Shown here piece after piece: positions 1-9,621 of a stretch of 64,000 nt of DNA. Under the pieces are notes generated by a model. That model worked only from the letters and a program-made list of their open reading frames with translations. It did not search any database and was not told where the DNA came from. Origin of the DNA: Amesomyces nigricolor (Eukaryota; Ascomycota; Sordariomycetes; Sordariales; Chaetomiaceae); NCBI GenBank assembly GCA_004802645.1, contig SRKS01000003.1, positions 186,001 to 250,000 of the forward strand, written 5' to 3'. Numbering within the stretch: the stretch's first letter is position 1; each line of letters opens with the position of its first letter. The position numbers were made by a program, and so were the translations under genes.

Positions 1-430
1 GACGCCGGCAGGGATCAGGACGATCTCGGCGCCCTTGAGGGCGCTGGCCAGGCCGGTGGGGGTGGCCTCGTAGCCCTTGACCTTGGACTTGGTGTTGACG
101 TGGGAGACGTCGGCGGCGACGCCGGGAGCGCCGCGGATGTCGTACAGGGCGAGCTCGGTGACGCGGGGGTTGAGCTTGAGGAGGAGAGAGAGCGGCTGGC
201 CAATGCCGCCAGCGGCACCGAGGACGGTAACCTTGGAGAGCTGTTGGGAGGCGTCATGGTCAGCGGGCGTGCGTCAATGGGTCGGGATCAGGGTCAATCG
301 CGGATTGCTCGGACGGGAGTGTGTGCGATGCAGGGACCTCGCAATTGACGGTGGTGCTTTGGACAGTTGTGCTTACGTTTCTCGCCGACGCCGAGAAGGC
401 GCGGGTCTGGATACGGGAGGCAGCGAACAT
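1..430 (-). CDS. mdh: Mitochondrial malate dehydrogenase, N-terminal part (runs off the left edge)
   Basis: Converts malate and NAD to oxaloacetate and NADH in the mitochondrial matrix (TCA cycle). Exon 1 (430..377) encodes an 18-residue start, MFAASRIQTRAFSASARN, a typical basic, serine-rich mitochondrial presequence. Donor GTAAGC and acceptor CAACAG give a 136-nt intron in phase 0. Exon 2 (240..1) opens with the Rossmann dinucleotide-binding motif VTVLGAAGGIGQPLS and continues through ALYDIRG and VLIPAGV, all characteristic of the mitochondrial/peroxisomal MDH branch. Only about 98 residues are inside the window and the catalytic part lies beyond position 1. The start is the only ATG that gives a presequence in frame with the second exon. 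Family assignment is very secure; the mitochondrial location is inferred from the presequence. Confidence 0.95.
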
Positions 431-1511
431 TGTGACTGTGGTGGATGTGAGGTGACAACAACAGGTGGTGGTGGTGGAGAGAAACAAAGACAGAGGCACG
501 GCTAAAAGGAAGATGGAACTGGAAAATGGAGAAGTTGTCGAGGGTCGCTGCTGGCAGCTGCGTGTCGCTTGTTGAGGTAAAAAAAGTTGCTGTCGGCCAA
601 CTCGGGCTTAGCGCGCTTCGGCCATTGGGGTGGTTGTGGGGCCACTCCGGCGCTCGCTCGGCAGGTCGGGCCTCGGAAAATCCCGCGACATGGGCCGCCC
701 CACTTGGCGTCCTGTAGAGTGTGTCCCACTTTTTCTGCCCCATCGCCCGTTTCAGACACTTGCACCTGGGACTTTGCAACTGCCAGTTCGAAGTTCATGA
801 TGTTCATCATATTTTCCATGAGTTGTTGGGCATTGTGAGAAATCTCCCGCTGGATTTGCAAGTCTAGCAGAAGCAGAGCCCTCCATTGTCTGGGAGGAAA
901 TTCTTTTCCTCTTCGGGCTCAACAGCTTTGACGGAAGACGGAAGGAGCTCTTTGCGGTGATGGTCAATTCAATTTCTGGGCTCCTTCCAAATCACTCCCG
1001 TCGTTCTCACAGAACCACAATCGCACGGTTTCCACGACTGTTTTCTCGATTCGCCTTCTTGCTTGAAGGTTGCCTATTTGTTTTCCTTTCAGCACCGTTT
1101 CCTCACCGGTATCCCATCCCTTTATGGTCCCCGTCCTCGTCTCCTCCCTTCCTGGTCAAAATGTTTATCTGTCTCTTCACCCTCAGTTTCTCTGCCCCTT
1201 CTCCCCAGGCAATACATCGCTATGCGACGAACTCAAGGCGACCATGAAACCGTGCATTCGTTGCGGCGCAGAAGCCCCCACGGTTTGAAAGGGGGTTCTT
1301 GTCATCCAGGAGATGCACAAGATGGCGGCCAATCCGCTCCTCAGAGCCAAGAAGGCTGAATCTAGGTTGACTCCAAGTGACACATAGCCCCTTAACCCCG
1401 CCGTGGGTGCTTGTCTCCCAAAAGAGTCCAGAAGAAGCCAACCCTCAAGTCAAACCGCTTTGATCACAACCTCAGACATAGTCAACTCTGCCTTCCTCTT
1501 CATCCTTCAAG
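431..1511. other. Intergenic region between malate dehydrogenase and the HET gene
   Basis: Divergent promoter region of about 1.1 kb. Short open frames exist but none resembles a known protein or has good codon use. No repeat or RNA gene was recognised. Confidence 0.5.
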
Positions 1512-3674
1512 ATGTGGCTGATCAACACGCAAACATTTGCGCTCAAGGAGTTTGGCGCGTCCCCGCCGCCATACGCCATCCTCTCCCATCTCTGGGGCGA
1601 CGCGGCCGACGAGGTCACTTTTCAAGATATTGCCAACCTGGACGCGGCTCGCAAGAAAAAGGGCTTTCTCAAGATCGAGAATTGCTGCCGCCAGGCACTC
1701 TGCGACGGCTTCGACTGGACCTGGATCGACACATGCTGCATCGACAAGTCCTCCAGTGCCGAACTCTCCGAGGCCATCAACTCCATGTTCAAGTGGTACG
1801 GCGCTGCTGTGAAATGCTACGCCTTTCTTTCCGACGTCAGCGCCCAGCCCTACGGGGCATTTCGCCTTAAGTTCGACCGCTCACTGATCTTCGACGACGA
1901 AAGCAACATAATGGCGGCTGCCTGGCGGAAACCCTTTTTTCGATCACTTTGGTGGGAGCGGGGCTGGACCCTCCAGGAACTCATTGCTCCTCATGACGTC
2001 GAGTTCTACAGCCAGGACTGGGAATATCTTGTCAGCAAGCGTGCCTGCAAACGGTTCATTAGCCATCGCATCGGCATTTCCACCTCTATCTTGGACCACT
2101 CAGCTCCATTGGCAGCATTTTGCGTAGCCGAGCGCATCTCCTGGGCTGCAGGCCGCGTCACTACGCGTGAGGAAGATATGGCCTACTGCTTGTTTGGTCT
2201 TCTGGAAGTCAACATGCCCTTGCTGTATGGTGAAGGGAGGGAAAGGGCATTCCTACGCGTCCAGGAGCAGATCATGGCTAAGAACGAGGACTATACCCTA
2301 TTTCTATGGGGCTTCAGACGACAAGGCCTGCGCCTGCTGCTCCCCACACCGTCGCCAGATGGTCTGCTCAACCGCTCAATGCCAGAAACGGCCATGTCCC
2401 CTTCCGCCTCCCGCGCTCCTCTCCAATCTGCCCTGGCCCTCTCTCCCCGAAACTTACGTCGTGGTACAGGCGCATGGATGACTTGGTCGAGTGTTGATCC
2501 AGATATGCATGGCCTTGGAGACCCGCCCCAGGTCACAAGCCGCGGCCTTCGTCTCGCGCTCTTCACCAAACAAGTCACAGAGGAAGACGTGGGCCAGACA
2601 TCGGAGCTCTCTCGGGCATTGGACATCTTCTTTAAACTCTTGATCCACAATGGGCTCCGAGACTTTTTGGAATGGCTGCGACCAACTGGAGGCGGCTTTG
2701 CACACCCTCTGTATCTCGGCGTCTTTCCCACCCGCAGCACCTCCAAGGGCCATCCGCTACCTTGCGTCCTCTTGCTCAGAATAAGCGGCTGGAATCAACA
2801 TTCCAACCTCCCTCGTTTACCCACTCTTGAGTCTGCGAAATCCACCCATGCCTATGCCGTCCTGCAATACTTCTTCTGCGACCTGCCCACCACCGAATTT
2901 GAGGAAGAACCGGGCTGGAAGCTCCAGACGTGTTTTCTCAAAACTCAGACCGACGCGGAAATGCTTCGCAGCGGTCTCCGTCTAGAAGCAAATGATACAA
3001 CTAGCCCCTGGAGTGCCAGTAACTATTTGCATGGGTTCTGGCATTGGCGAACACTGCCTTTCAGCAGCTATAGTGAGGTTTTTGATCAGGATTTCATAAA
3101 AACCCCTACGCTTTCAGTCTTCCGTGTCTTTCAGATACCCTTTGACGCTGTTACAATACCCGGAGAACAACCTACCCCCTTAAGTCACCGCCGGTGTCTC
3201 TATTTGAAACCCTCCGATTCCTTCCCAGGGGCATTGGTCTCGGTTGCCATGGGAGACGGCTCCCGGTGCTGGCTGGACTGCCGTGACTTAATGTTCAACA
3301 CAATCAACATGGAGGTCGAGGCAAAGGAGCTGGGGGCGCTGGATCTTAGCGGAAAATGGTTCCACCACGCAAAAACATCGGGCTCTCTCCTGGAGAAACG
3401 ACTTGAATTTGATGGAGGCGCTCTCCTTGTCACGCTGTTCATTGATGCCTCTCAGCCTTCAAAATGGTACCGGGTGTATCTGGCTTTCGCGCGCAGCCGC
3501 GAGCGGCGCGAGGTTGAGAACACGCGCTTCTCCGACGGAGGAGCCTCGAATCCTGTGGGGAATGCGCGCACGGGAGATAAACACCCGAGTTCTACTGCTG
3601 GGACCCAGACCGGTCTCCTGCTGCACAGCCAGGTTGGTCCCGCCCTGGAGGGAAGGCCTACCACAATACTCTGA
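1512..3674 (+). CDS. HET-domain protein (heterokaryon incompatibility family)
   Basis: Intronless gene of 720 residues. The N-terminal ~250 residues form a HET domain (PF06985): YAILSHLWG at 21-29, WIDTCCIDKSSSAELSEAI at 71-89 and GWTLQELIAP at 151-160, followed by a RVTTREEDMAYCLFGLL block and LLYGEGRERAF near 235-250. These are the conserved blocks of the HET-E/HET-D class N-terminus. No NACHT or WD40 part follows; the remaining ~450 residues match no family I recognise, so this is a stand-alone HET protein with a lineage-specific C-terminal half. HET domains trigger regulated cell death after non-self fusion, but many HET genes have no known role. The frame is open throughout and shows no RIP-type stops. 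Confidence 0.88.
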   Translation: MWLINTQTFALKEFGASPPPYAILSHLWGDAADEVTFQDIANLDAARKKKGFLKIENCCRQALCDGFDWTWIDTCCIDKSSSAELSEAINSMFKWYGAAVKCYAFLSDVSAQPYGAFRLKFDRSLIFDDESNIMAAAWRKPFFRSLWWERGWTLQELIAPHDVEFYSQDWEYLVSKRACKRFISHRIGISTSILDHSAPLAAFCVAERISWAAGRVTTREEDMAYCLFGLLEVNMPLLYGEGRERAFLRVQEQIMAKNEDYTLFLWGFRRQGLRLLLPTPSPDGLLNRSMPETAMSPSASRAPLQSALALSPRNLRRGTGAWMTWSSVDPDMHGLGDPPQVTSRGLRLALFTKQVTEEDVGQTSELSRALDIFFKLLIHNGLRDFLEWLRPTGGGFAHPLYLGVFPTRSTSKGHPLPCVLLLRISGWNQHSNLPRLPTLESAKSTHAYAVLQYFFCDLPTTEFEEEPGWKLQTCFLKTQTDAEMLRSGLRLEANDTTSPWSASNYLHGFWHWRTLPFSSYSEVFDQDFIKTPTLSVFRVFQIPFDAVTIPGEQPTPLSHRRCLYLKPSDSFPGALVSVAMGDGSRCWLDCRDLMFNTINMEVEAKELGALDLSGKWFHHAKTSGSLLEKRLEFDGGALLVTLFIDASQPSKWYRVYLAFARSRERREVENTRFSDGGASNPVGNARTGDKHPSSTAGTQTGLLLHSQVGPALEGRPTTIL

Positions 3675-3769
3675 GCTCAGTTGCAGATATAGGCAGTTGT
3701 TGATGGATTGACAACGGCTACAGGTCGGTTGGTTGGCTCACTGGCAGCAAATTGATGATGTTTTGTGAT

Positions 3770-4980
3770 GATGGCTCCAATGGCTTCTCAAATCTCCATC
3801 GATGACGATAACGACGTGAGGGTATTCATAAGAAGCCAGTGAGCCAGTAAGACCGAGCCCTGGCGCACCACACGATCCCAGAAGGCAGGAAAAATCCAGA
3901 CCTCGACCACGGCTCCATGGAGTATTTAATCTCCTAGAAAAAGCACGAACGGGGAAAGGTGAACATAAGACTGTTTCCACATGGTCAACCACCACCACCA
4001 CCACAACCACAGCATTAACTCCAAACAACACCAACAACCCCAACAACCCCAACATATCCTCACAGACCGCTCCGACCAACAAACCCCTCCGCGACACAAC
4101 CCTGCCCCCTCTCATCCTCCCCAATCCCCTCAACAACAGACCCAACCCCCTTAACCCCCCACCACCTCATTATTACCCCCAACCAGCAGCATTACCACCA
4201 CCAACCCCAAACAACCAACCCTCACCTCCATAACCCCCACTACAACACTCCTCTCCTACTCCGCATCCTCTTCACCAGCTAGGCGTCGGACCTGGCGTCG
4301 CTGAACCTACCACCGGCAGACGTCATCTTGCACTCGCCTTTGAAGGAGGATTCTTTCGCGCCCGAGCTGGAGCTTAAAGGTAGGCCGGCGGTGATCACAA
4401 CGAAGGATGGCAAGGCGCTTTGGGGCGGGGAGGGGAGAGACGGGGTGACGGGTGTGGGGTCGTTTGAGGGGTTGGTTTTGAGGGTTGAGGACTCTAATCT
4501 GAAAGGAGATCGAACTGGAGAGGGTGAAGGCGGTGTTGGTGGTGGAAAGAAGGACGTAGTGAGAGTGACTGGGATTCGTGAAAAGGAGGGTGCGCCAGGG
4601 GTGTTGGGGAAGGTGAAAGAGCTGATGGGGGAGGGTGAAGGGGCGACGGATGGGTGGTTGGTTGAGTTGGGGTGATTGAGGGGGGATGGGGAGGGAGAAG
4701 AGGGGTTTGAGACGGGGTATAGTGTTTATGTTTCGGGGGATGCGCTGATGGTGCCCGACTCAGAGCGGGTGGACCTCTTGGGGCCGCTTCAGGACGATGA
4801 AGTTGAGGTGGCTGGTGCAGGGGAGAAAGTGCTGGTTATGTGCCTCGTGGAGGAGAGTGGGAAGCTGCCGTTTGGCTTTGCTGATGAGTTCAAAGAGGTG
4901 GCTGAGGCGTTGGGTTTGGGGGATAGGCTGGTGTATTTGAATAAGGGACAGGAGTATCAGCTTGCGGTGAGAGAAGAATA
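3770..4980 (+). pseudogene. Degenerate metallo-beta-lactamase-fold gene, copy A
   Basis: Broken relative of copy B (next entry). Homology runs from an upstream stretch around 3913-3950 (matching 5381-5415 in copy B) to the C-terminus at 4980. The last 200 residues are still recognisable: TNGWLVELG, FETGYxxYxSGD and LVYLNKGQEY blocks parallel copy B. The frame is cut by TGA at 4673 and by further disruptions upstream. At the place where copy B has its metal-binding block, copy A reads LHSPLKEDSF, so the HxHxDH motif is gone. It cannot encode an active hydrolase. Other possibility: not transcribed at all. Confidence 0.6.
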
Positions 4981-5214
4981 AAGGGACTTTGTCAAGAAAT
5001 AAAAAACTGAAAACTGAAAACACGGCATACTTTCCAGCGAAGAGAAGAAGTGATTTCAGGCAACTGGTGCTGTCCAAGTTCTCTTGAAGCTCCAAGATGG
5101 CCAAGTCCCCAGCATGTTAGGACGATATAGGTGTCCAATAGTACGGCGCCCCGGGCCACAGCTCAGCAGACGGCTACTAGCCAAAGAGGAATAGATCAGA
5201 TGGACACAAGTTGC

Positions 5215-6612
5215 CAGTGTTGTGGGTCTTCGTTGTCCTCCTCGATCGATGACGGCAACAAGGCTTCGTCATCGTCGCATCACAAGCCAGAGTCAGAGTG
5301 CCAGATAGTCACTTACAAGGCAGCGCAGCGCACTCTTTTGGCCAACAGAGGGCGGAAACACCGCACTTCCACCACCATATCATGGAGTATTTCATGTCAC
5401 AGGAAGAGCACGAACGCAAGCTCCAGCACGAAGAGGAAAAGATATTGCTCTCAGGCGGCCAACCCGCACCGCGCCAACCACAACCCCAACAACCCCAAAA
5501 TGCCGGAACAACCCCAGCCAAAACCAATCCGCGAAACAACGCTCCCTCCTCTCCTTCTCAACCCCCTCAAGCGCACCCCCCTCCTCAAAACCTCAACTCA
5601 CCACCCGGATCCGGAACCAACCCTCCCCATCCACTCCAGCAAAACCCACCCAACTAACCCCCATGGCCCAACCGAAGCATCCCTCTTCTTCATAGGCACA
5701 GCCACCACCCTCCTCACCTACCTCCCGTTCCGCATCCTCACAGACCCCAACTTCCTCCACGCAGGCGATCACGTGCATCTGGGCCCCGGGGTGACCACCA
5801 CACGACTCACAAACCCAGCTGTCTCAGACCTGGAATTGCTGCCGCCTGTGGATATAATACTGCTGTCGCGTTACCATGAGGATCATTTTGATAAGGGGAT
5901 GGAGGGGATGTTGAGTCGGGATGTGCCGATTTTGACGACGGGGCATGCGAAGGGGTGTTTGGAACAAGATGGAAAGGGGTTTAGGGCCGTGAGGTGGGTG
6001 AGGGGTTTTGAGGTTGTTGTTTTGAAGGTTGGGGAGGAGGGAGTGGAGGGGGTGGGTGGTGGTGTTGGGGTGGAAGGTGAAGGTGAAGGGAGCGGAAGAG
6101 GGAGGCGGTCAGGGTTACGGGGATGCCGGGGAAGCATGTCCTGCCTGGGCCGCTGGAGAAGGTGAATGAGTTGCTGGGGGCAGTGCCGCCAACAAATGGG
6201 TGGTTGGTGGAGTTGGGCTGGTTGAGAGGGACGGGGGAGGAGGAGTTTGAGACGGGATATCGGATCTACATCTCAGGGGATACACTGATGGTGGACGAGC
6301 TGAAGGAGATCCCCCGGCGACTCCAAGGGGACAAGATCGATTTGATGCTAGCCCATCTAGGGGGAACGACGATTCCGGGGCCGAAGCTGCCGTTGTTGAT
6401 GGTCACGATGGATGCGGAACAAGGGGTGCAGCTGATGAGGCTGGTGGATCCGGACGTGACGGTGCCGATTCACTTGACGACTACGACGTGTTTTGCTCGC
6501 CGCTAGAAGCTTTAAAAAGGAGGTTGAGGCCGCAGGGTTTGGGGATAAGGTGGTGTATCTGGACAGGGGGGATGAGTATCGGTTCACCGTAAGGGAACCA
6601 TGGAGTGGATAG
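5215..6612 (+). pseudogene. Metallo-beta-lactamase-fold hydrolase-like gene, copy B, frameshifted
   Basis: Three reading frames together resemble a fungal metallo-beta-lactamase superfamily protein (UlaG/lactonase-like). The order is ILTDPNFLHAGDH, then LLSRYHEDHFD (the metal motif, with the usual first histidine of HxHxDH replaced by arginine), ILTTGHAK, MPGKHV, GYRIYISGDTLMV, LAHLGGTTIPGP, and a C-terminal VVYLDRGDEYRFTV. The frame changes between about 6060 and 6123, again at about 6475 (one base missing after CAC) and again near 6513. No good splice sites explain these. With copy A just upstream in the same orientation this is a tandem duplication in which both copies have decayed. The 5' end of the original gene is uncertain. 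Confidence 0.65.
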
Positions 6613-6657
6613 GGGGTGGATAGGGGTGGGTGCTCTCCCCACGCAAAAAGCTTGAGA

Positions 6658-6755
6658 TGCCCAATAACAGGATTGAACTGTTGACCTTCGCATGACCAGA
6701 TATAACAGGATGTGTTATATTAGTACGACGCTCTAACCAGCTGAGCTAATCGGGC
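6658..6755 (-). tRNA. tRNA-Ile (anticodon AAT) with a 24-nt intron
   Basis: Acceptor arm GCCCGAT (6755-6749) pairs with ATTGGGC; the discriminator is A at 6658. D arm GCTC/GAGC, anticodon arm TCGTA/TGCGA (one G-T pair) and T arm AACAG-TTCAATC-CTGTT all fold. The anticodon loop reads CTAATA, then an intron (6717..6694) at the canonical position after base 37, then A. Anticodon AAT decodes isoleucine ATT/ATC. The intron contains a small self-complementary TAACA/TGTTA element. A-box (TAGCTCAGCTGG) and B-box (GTTCAATCC) are recognisable. CCA is not encoded, as expected in eukaryotes. Confidence 0.88.
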
Positions 6756-7079
6756 TTGTTCATGTTGCTCGAGTGTCGGACTTCACCTCAAGACCACCCA
6801 CCTCACTTTCGTCCCGTTAGAAACCGACAACAACCCCCAATGAGTCCAGCACACCAATAATAACCATGCTCACTACAGAACCAATTCTTTATGGTGGCAG
6901 AGGTCGAGGGACTGAACATTCGAACCTCAAGTCTAAGAGATCAAGATGTACTGGTGTTGATACAGGCAAAAATACTCGCGGCAATCCGCCAATTTGATAC
7001 GAGTAACGTTAACAAAGTTTTCATCTCACCATCGGTTCCAGCTCGCAGTATCTCCTTTTCCCCAGTAATTACTCTCGAT
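6756..7079. other. Intergenic region between tRNA-Ile and the PLAC8 gene
   Basis: About 320 bp holding the tRNA upstream flank and the probable 3' UTR of the PLAC8 gene. Nothing else recognised. Confidence 0.4.
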
Positions 7080-7623
7080 CTAGAGACTCAAAGCACGCAT
7101 CGGTGTCTGCTCCTGGTACTGATCCTCAACCGGACCCCCAGGCCCAAGCCCCGCATCCCGGCGCATCTCGAGCTCTTTGTACTGCTGGATAATGGCACAG
7201 CACGGACAGCAGAAGTTGGCCATGACGTCTCCCCAAACGCTCCCCTTAATGCCGTGCCTGCTGCGAATCTCTTTGCGGTGGCGGACACCGATTCTGTTGT
7301 TACCGGGCAGTTAGCTGTCTGCTCCAGACGAAGCCTAACACGCTGCACTTACACCCACCCCCAACCACCGTACAAGTTCAAGGCGCACCATGCACAACCA
7401 ACAGGGCCGCGGCAGGAAGGATGTTGTTTCTCGGGGCTCTCGAGCAACTCCTGTGTTTTGTTGACCACTAGAGCTGTTAGTCGGAAACTGAACCGGGGTG
7501 GGTAGGGGGCAGGATAGACGCACAGACAGAGGTGCAGAAGCAACCCATTGGGCAATGACCACCATGACAGAAGCTAAAGAGGCCATTTTGCCAGTCATGT
7601 TCCTTGAGGGAGTGCTGATCCAT
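7080..7623 (-). CDS. PLAC8-family cysteine-rich protein
   Basis: Three exons, 7623..7524, 7473..7353 and 7293..7080, with donors GTGCGT and GTAAGT and acceptors CTAACAG and CAACAG; all phases agree and give 144 residues. The N-terminus begins MDQHSLKEHDWQNGLFSFC, typical of the PLAC8 opening (WQxGLxxC). Exon 2 carries KTQELLESP and a CAWCALNLYGG block; exon 3 carries IKGSVWGDVMANFCCPCCAIIQQYKELE, shown here as motif NFCCPCC, the signature of the family. PLAC8 proteins are small membrane-associated proteins linked in fungi and plants to cell size, metal resistance or cadmium/zinc tolerance; the specific role here is unknown. The gene lies head to head with nothing recognisable. Confidence 0.82.
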
Positions 7624-8014
7624 GTTTTTAGAGTGTCAATGGTGGTGCCCTCGGGGAGCGTAAAGTCGAGCGCAGGAGGAAGTGAACCACTTGATCAGGG
7701 GCTGGCCTGAACACTCGCCAAACTACGTAATTGAGAGATTAGTTGTTTTGGTGGCAATGGAAAGATAGTTGAGAATTAGAATCTGTTAATTCGCTTATTA
7801 TAGTGATTGTGTTCTTGGACTTGAGACGGAGGAGACACTGCCCAGCTGCCGAGGGTGTGGGAAAGGACTCAGCACTGCACTTGCGCCTTCTTTAGATCCA
7901 GTAACCCGGAAGCAGTTTCCCTCTTCCCCTTTCATCATGTCCTTTAACAGTACTTGCGGGAGAAAGCGACCAAGAACTTGTGCAAAGAGCTTACCGATAC
8001 TTCAATGCTTGGTC
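7624..8014. other. Intergenic region
   Basis: Promoter of the PLAC8 gene and probable 3' flank of the small hypothetical gene. No feature recognised. Confidence 0.4.
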
Positions 8015-8293
8015 TTACACATCCCCAACCGCCTCCCTACCGCCCTCACCCCCCACCCCCCCCAACCACATCTTTACCCGCCCATGTTTTCCCGTCCCAG
8101 ACTTGCCCTCAACAAACCCCTCTATCTCCCTCCAAACCGCCTCTATTTCCTCATCTGTAACATCCCCATGCATAAGCGGCTGCAGCCTCCGGCTAATCTT
8201 ACCCAGTCGTTCCTCAGTGAAACCATCACGGATATTCTTGTCTGCCTGCCCAACCTTGGCGGAAGGCTTCTGAATATTTTTCAGGAGGGGCAT
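8015..8293 (-). CDS. Small hypothetical protein
   Basis: Open frame of 92 residues starting at an ATG (8293). It is rich in charged residues in an amphipathic pattern (PSAKVGQADKNIRDGF, EERLGKISRRLQPL) and looks coding in its first 70 residues; the last 20 are glycine-rich and may be read into an intron, because a GTGTAAG donor-like site lies at the end. I recognise no family. Exon structure beyond 8015 is unresolved. Confidence 0.4.
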   Translation of the reverse strand: MPLLKNIQKPSAKVGQADKNIRDGFTEERLGKISRRLQPLMHGDVTDEEIEAVWREIEGFVEGKSGTGKHGRVKMWLGGVGGEGGREAVGDV

Positions 8294-9621
8294 CTTGTTG
8301 TTGGGTGGTTTGCTTGTTTGCTGCTTCAGAGATGATGTGATGCAGCGGATGGGTGTGTGGGTATTGTCATCTCTCTCTCTGTCTGTGTGTGTACGTCACA
8401 GCAGGGGTCTGAGTGGGTATAATACCTTGCTGTTCGCTGATGTTCTTCAGTGTTTCTCCGAAAGCTGGCTGGTGGTTGGTTGAGAGATTGTTCATGGACA
8501 GGACATATTCGATATCCACGGGTGTTTATACCACCATTATGAGACAAAAGTCAAAGACCCTGCTGCTTACATGGACAATGACCTTGTTCATGAGCATTCT
8601 ACTTTGTTGAAAAGCCCGTTTCCAGATTTTGTGAAGACACTCCGCCGCCAGTATCCGCCCTTGTATCGGGTATGGTGCCCTTTTGTTCTAGGAACCGAGC
8701 ATTGTGTTCAGTGGCCGGCGACTGCTAGGACACAATGGCTCTTTGCTCTGCTCTAAGGAGTTATTACATGTACTTGTGTTTGCTTGATGCCGGGGATAAA
8801 GACTGTGATCAGCATTTGCAAGGAAGTGAGCACACCGGGAGACAGTAAGACTTCTCACGGGAAGATGCTGCCGAGGATGGGCTTCGGGTTGGGAGCAATC
8901 TATCCAAACCATCAATCCTCATCCAAGGGCAGTTGAGATACCCACCGTGACAGCTGTGTCTGTTGACTCAAAGGCGCTTCAAGACGGACGATGGCGCGTT
9001 TAGAAACGTGCAAACAAAGTTACAATACCCTCCGAAAGTCAGTGTTAGGTGTTCTGTTAAGTAAGGTCAGCGTCAGGACAAGTTTATCCGTCCGAACACT
9101 CCCACTAGAACAGACGCAACAGTAGTCTTGCTTTCCCACACAAAGGTGGCATTCTTGAATCCAATGACTCACCTGGGCTGCCGAACACTCAACACCATGC
9201 GGGGAGCGGTTCACCACGACACAGTCACTGCAGATCAACACCGAACCAACAACTCATGACAAGTCTGATCTCAATTATCTCGGCAACCCGTGCCGGAGGA
9301 TAATGCCAAGTATGTTGACAGAGACCAGATCAGACTCAACCCAATTCGTAACCCGAACCCACTCCCATGATGATCCCATGATGATCCCATGATGATCCCA
9401 TGTGTTCCATGCCGATGAATAATCCCACAAAAACAACCCATCTCCATCATCTCAGCCAAACTCCAAGCCCTCTCGGATACATGAGGAGTGAAACTCCCTG
9501 TTGAGATGCCCTCAAGATCCTAGAATAAGAGAGAAATAACCATGCATCTCTATCAACACCACAACACCACCCCCTGTCAGATCCTTGTCCTCCATCAATG
9601 TTCATTGAACCCATGATCCGT
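8294..9621. other. Gene-poor stretch with a 12-bp minisatellite
   Basis: About 1.3 kb with no convincing gene on either strand. Around 9365-9402 a unit of the form CATGATGATCCC is repeated about three times. The 3' UTR of the helicase-like gene probably lies at the right end. Confidence 0.45.

Noticed and set aside
7088..7598. Alternative minus-strand frames over the PLAC8 gene
   Set aside because: The spliced model gives the cysteine signature in one frame; these frames cross introns.
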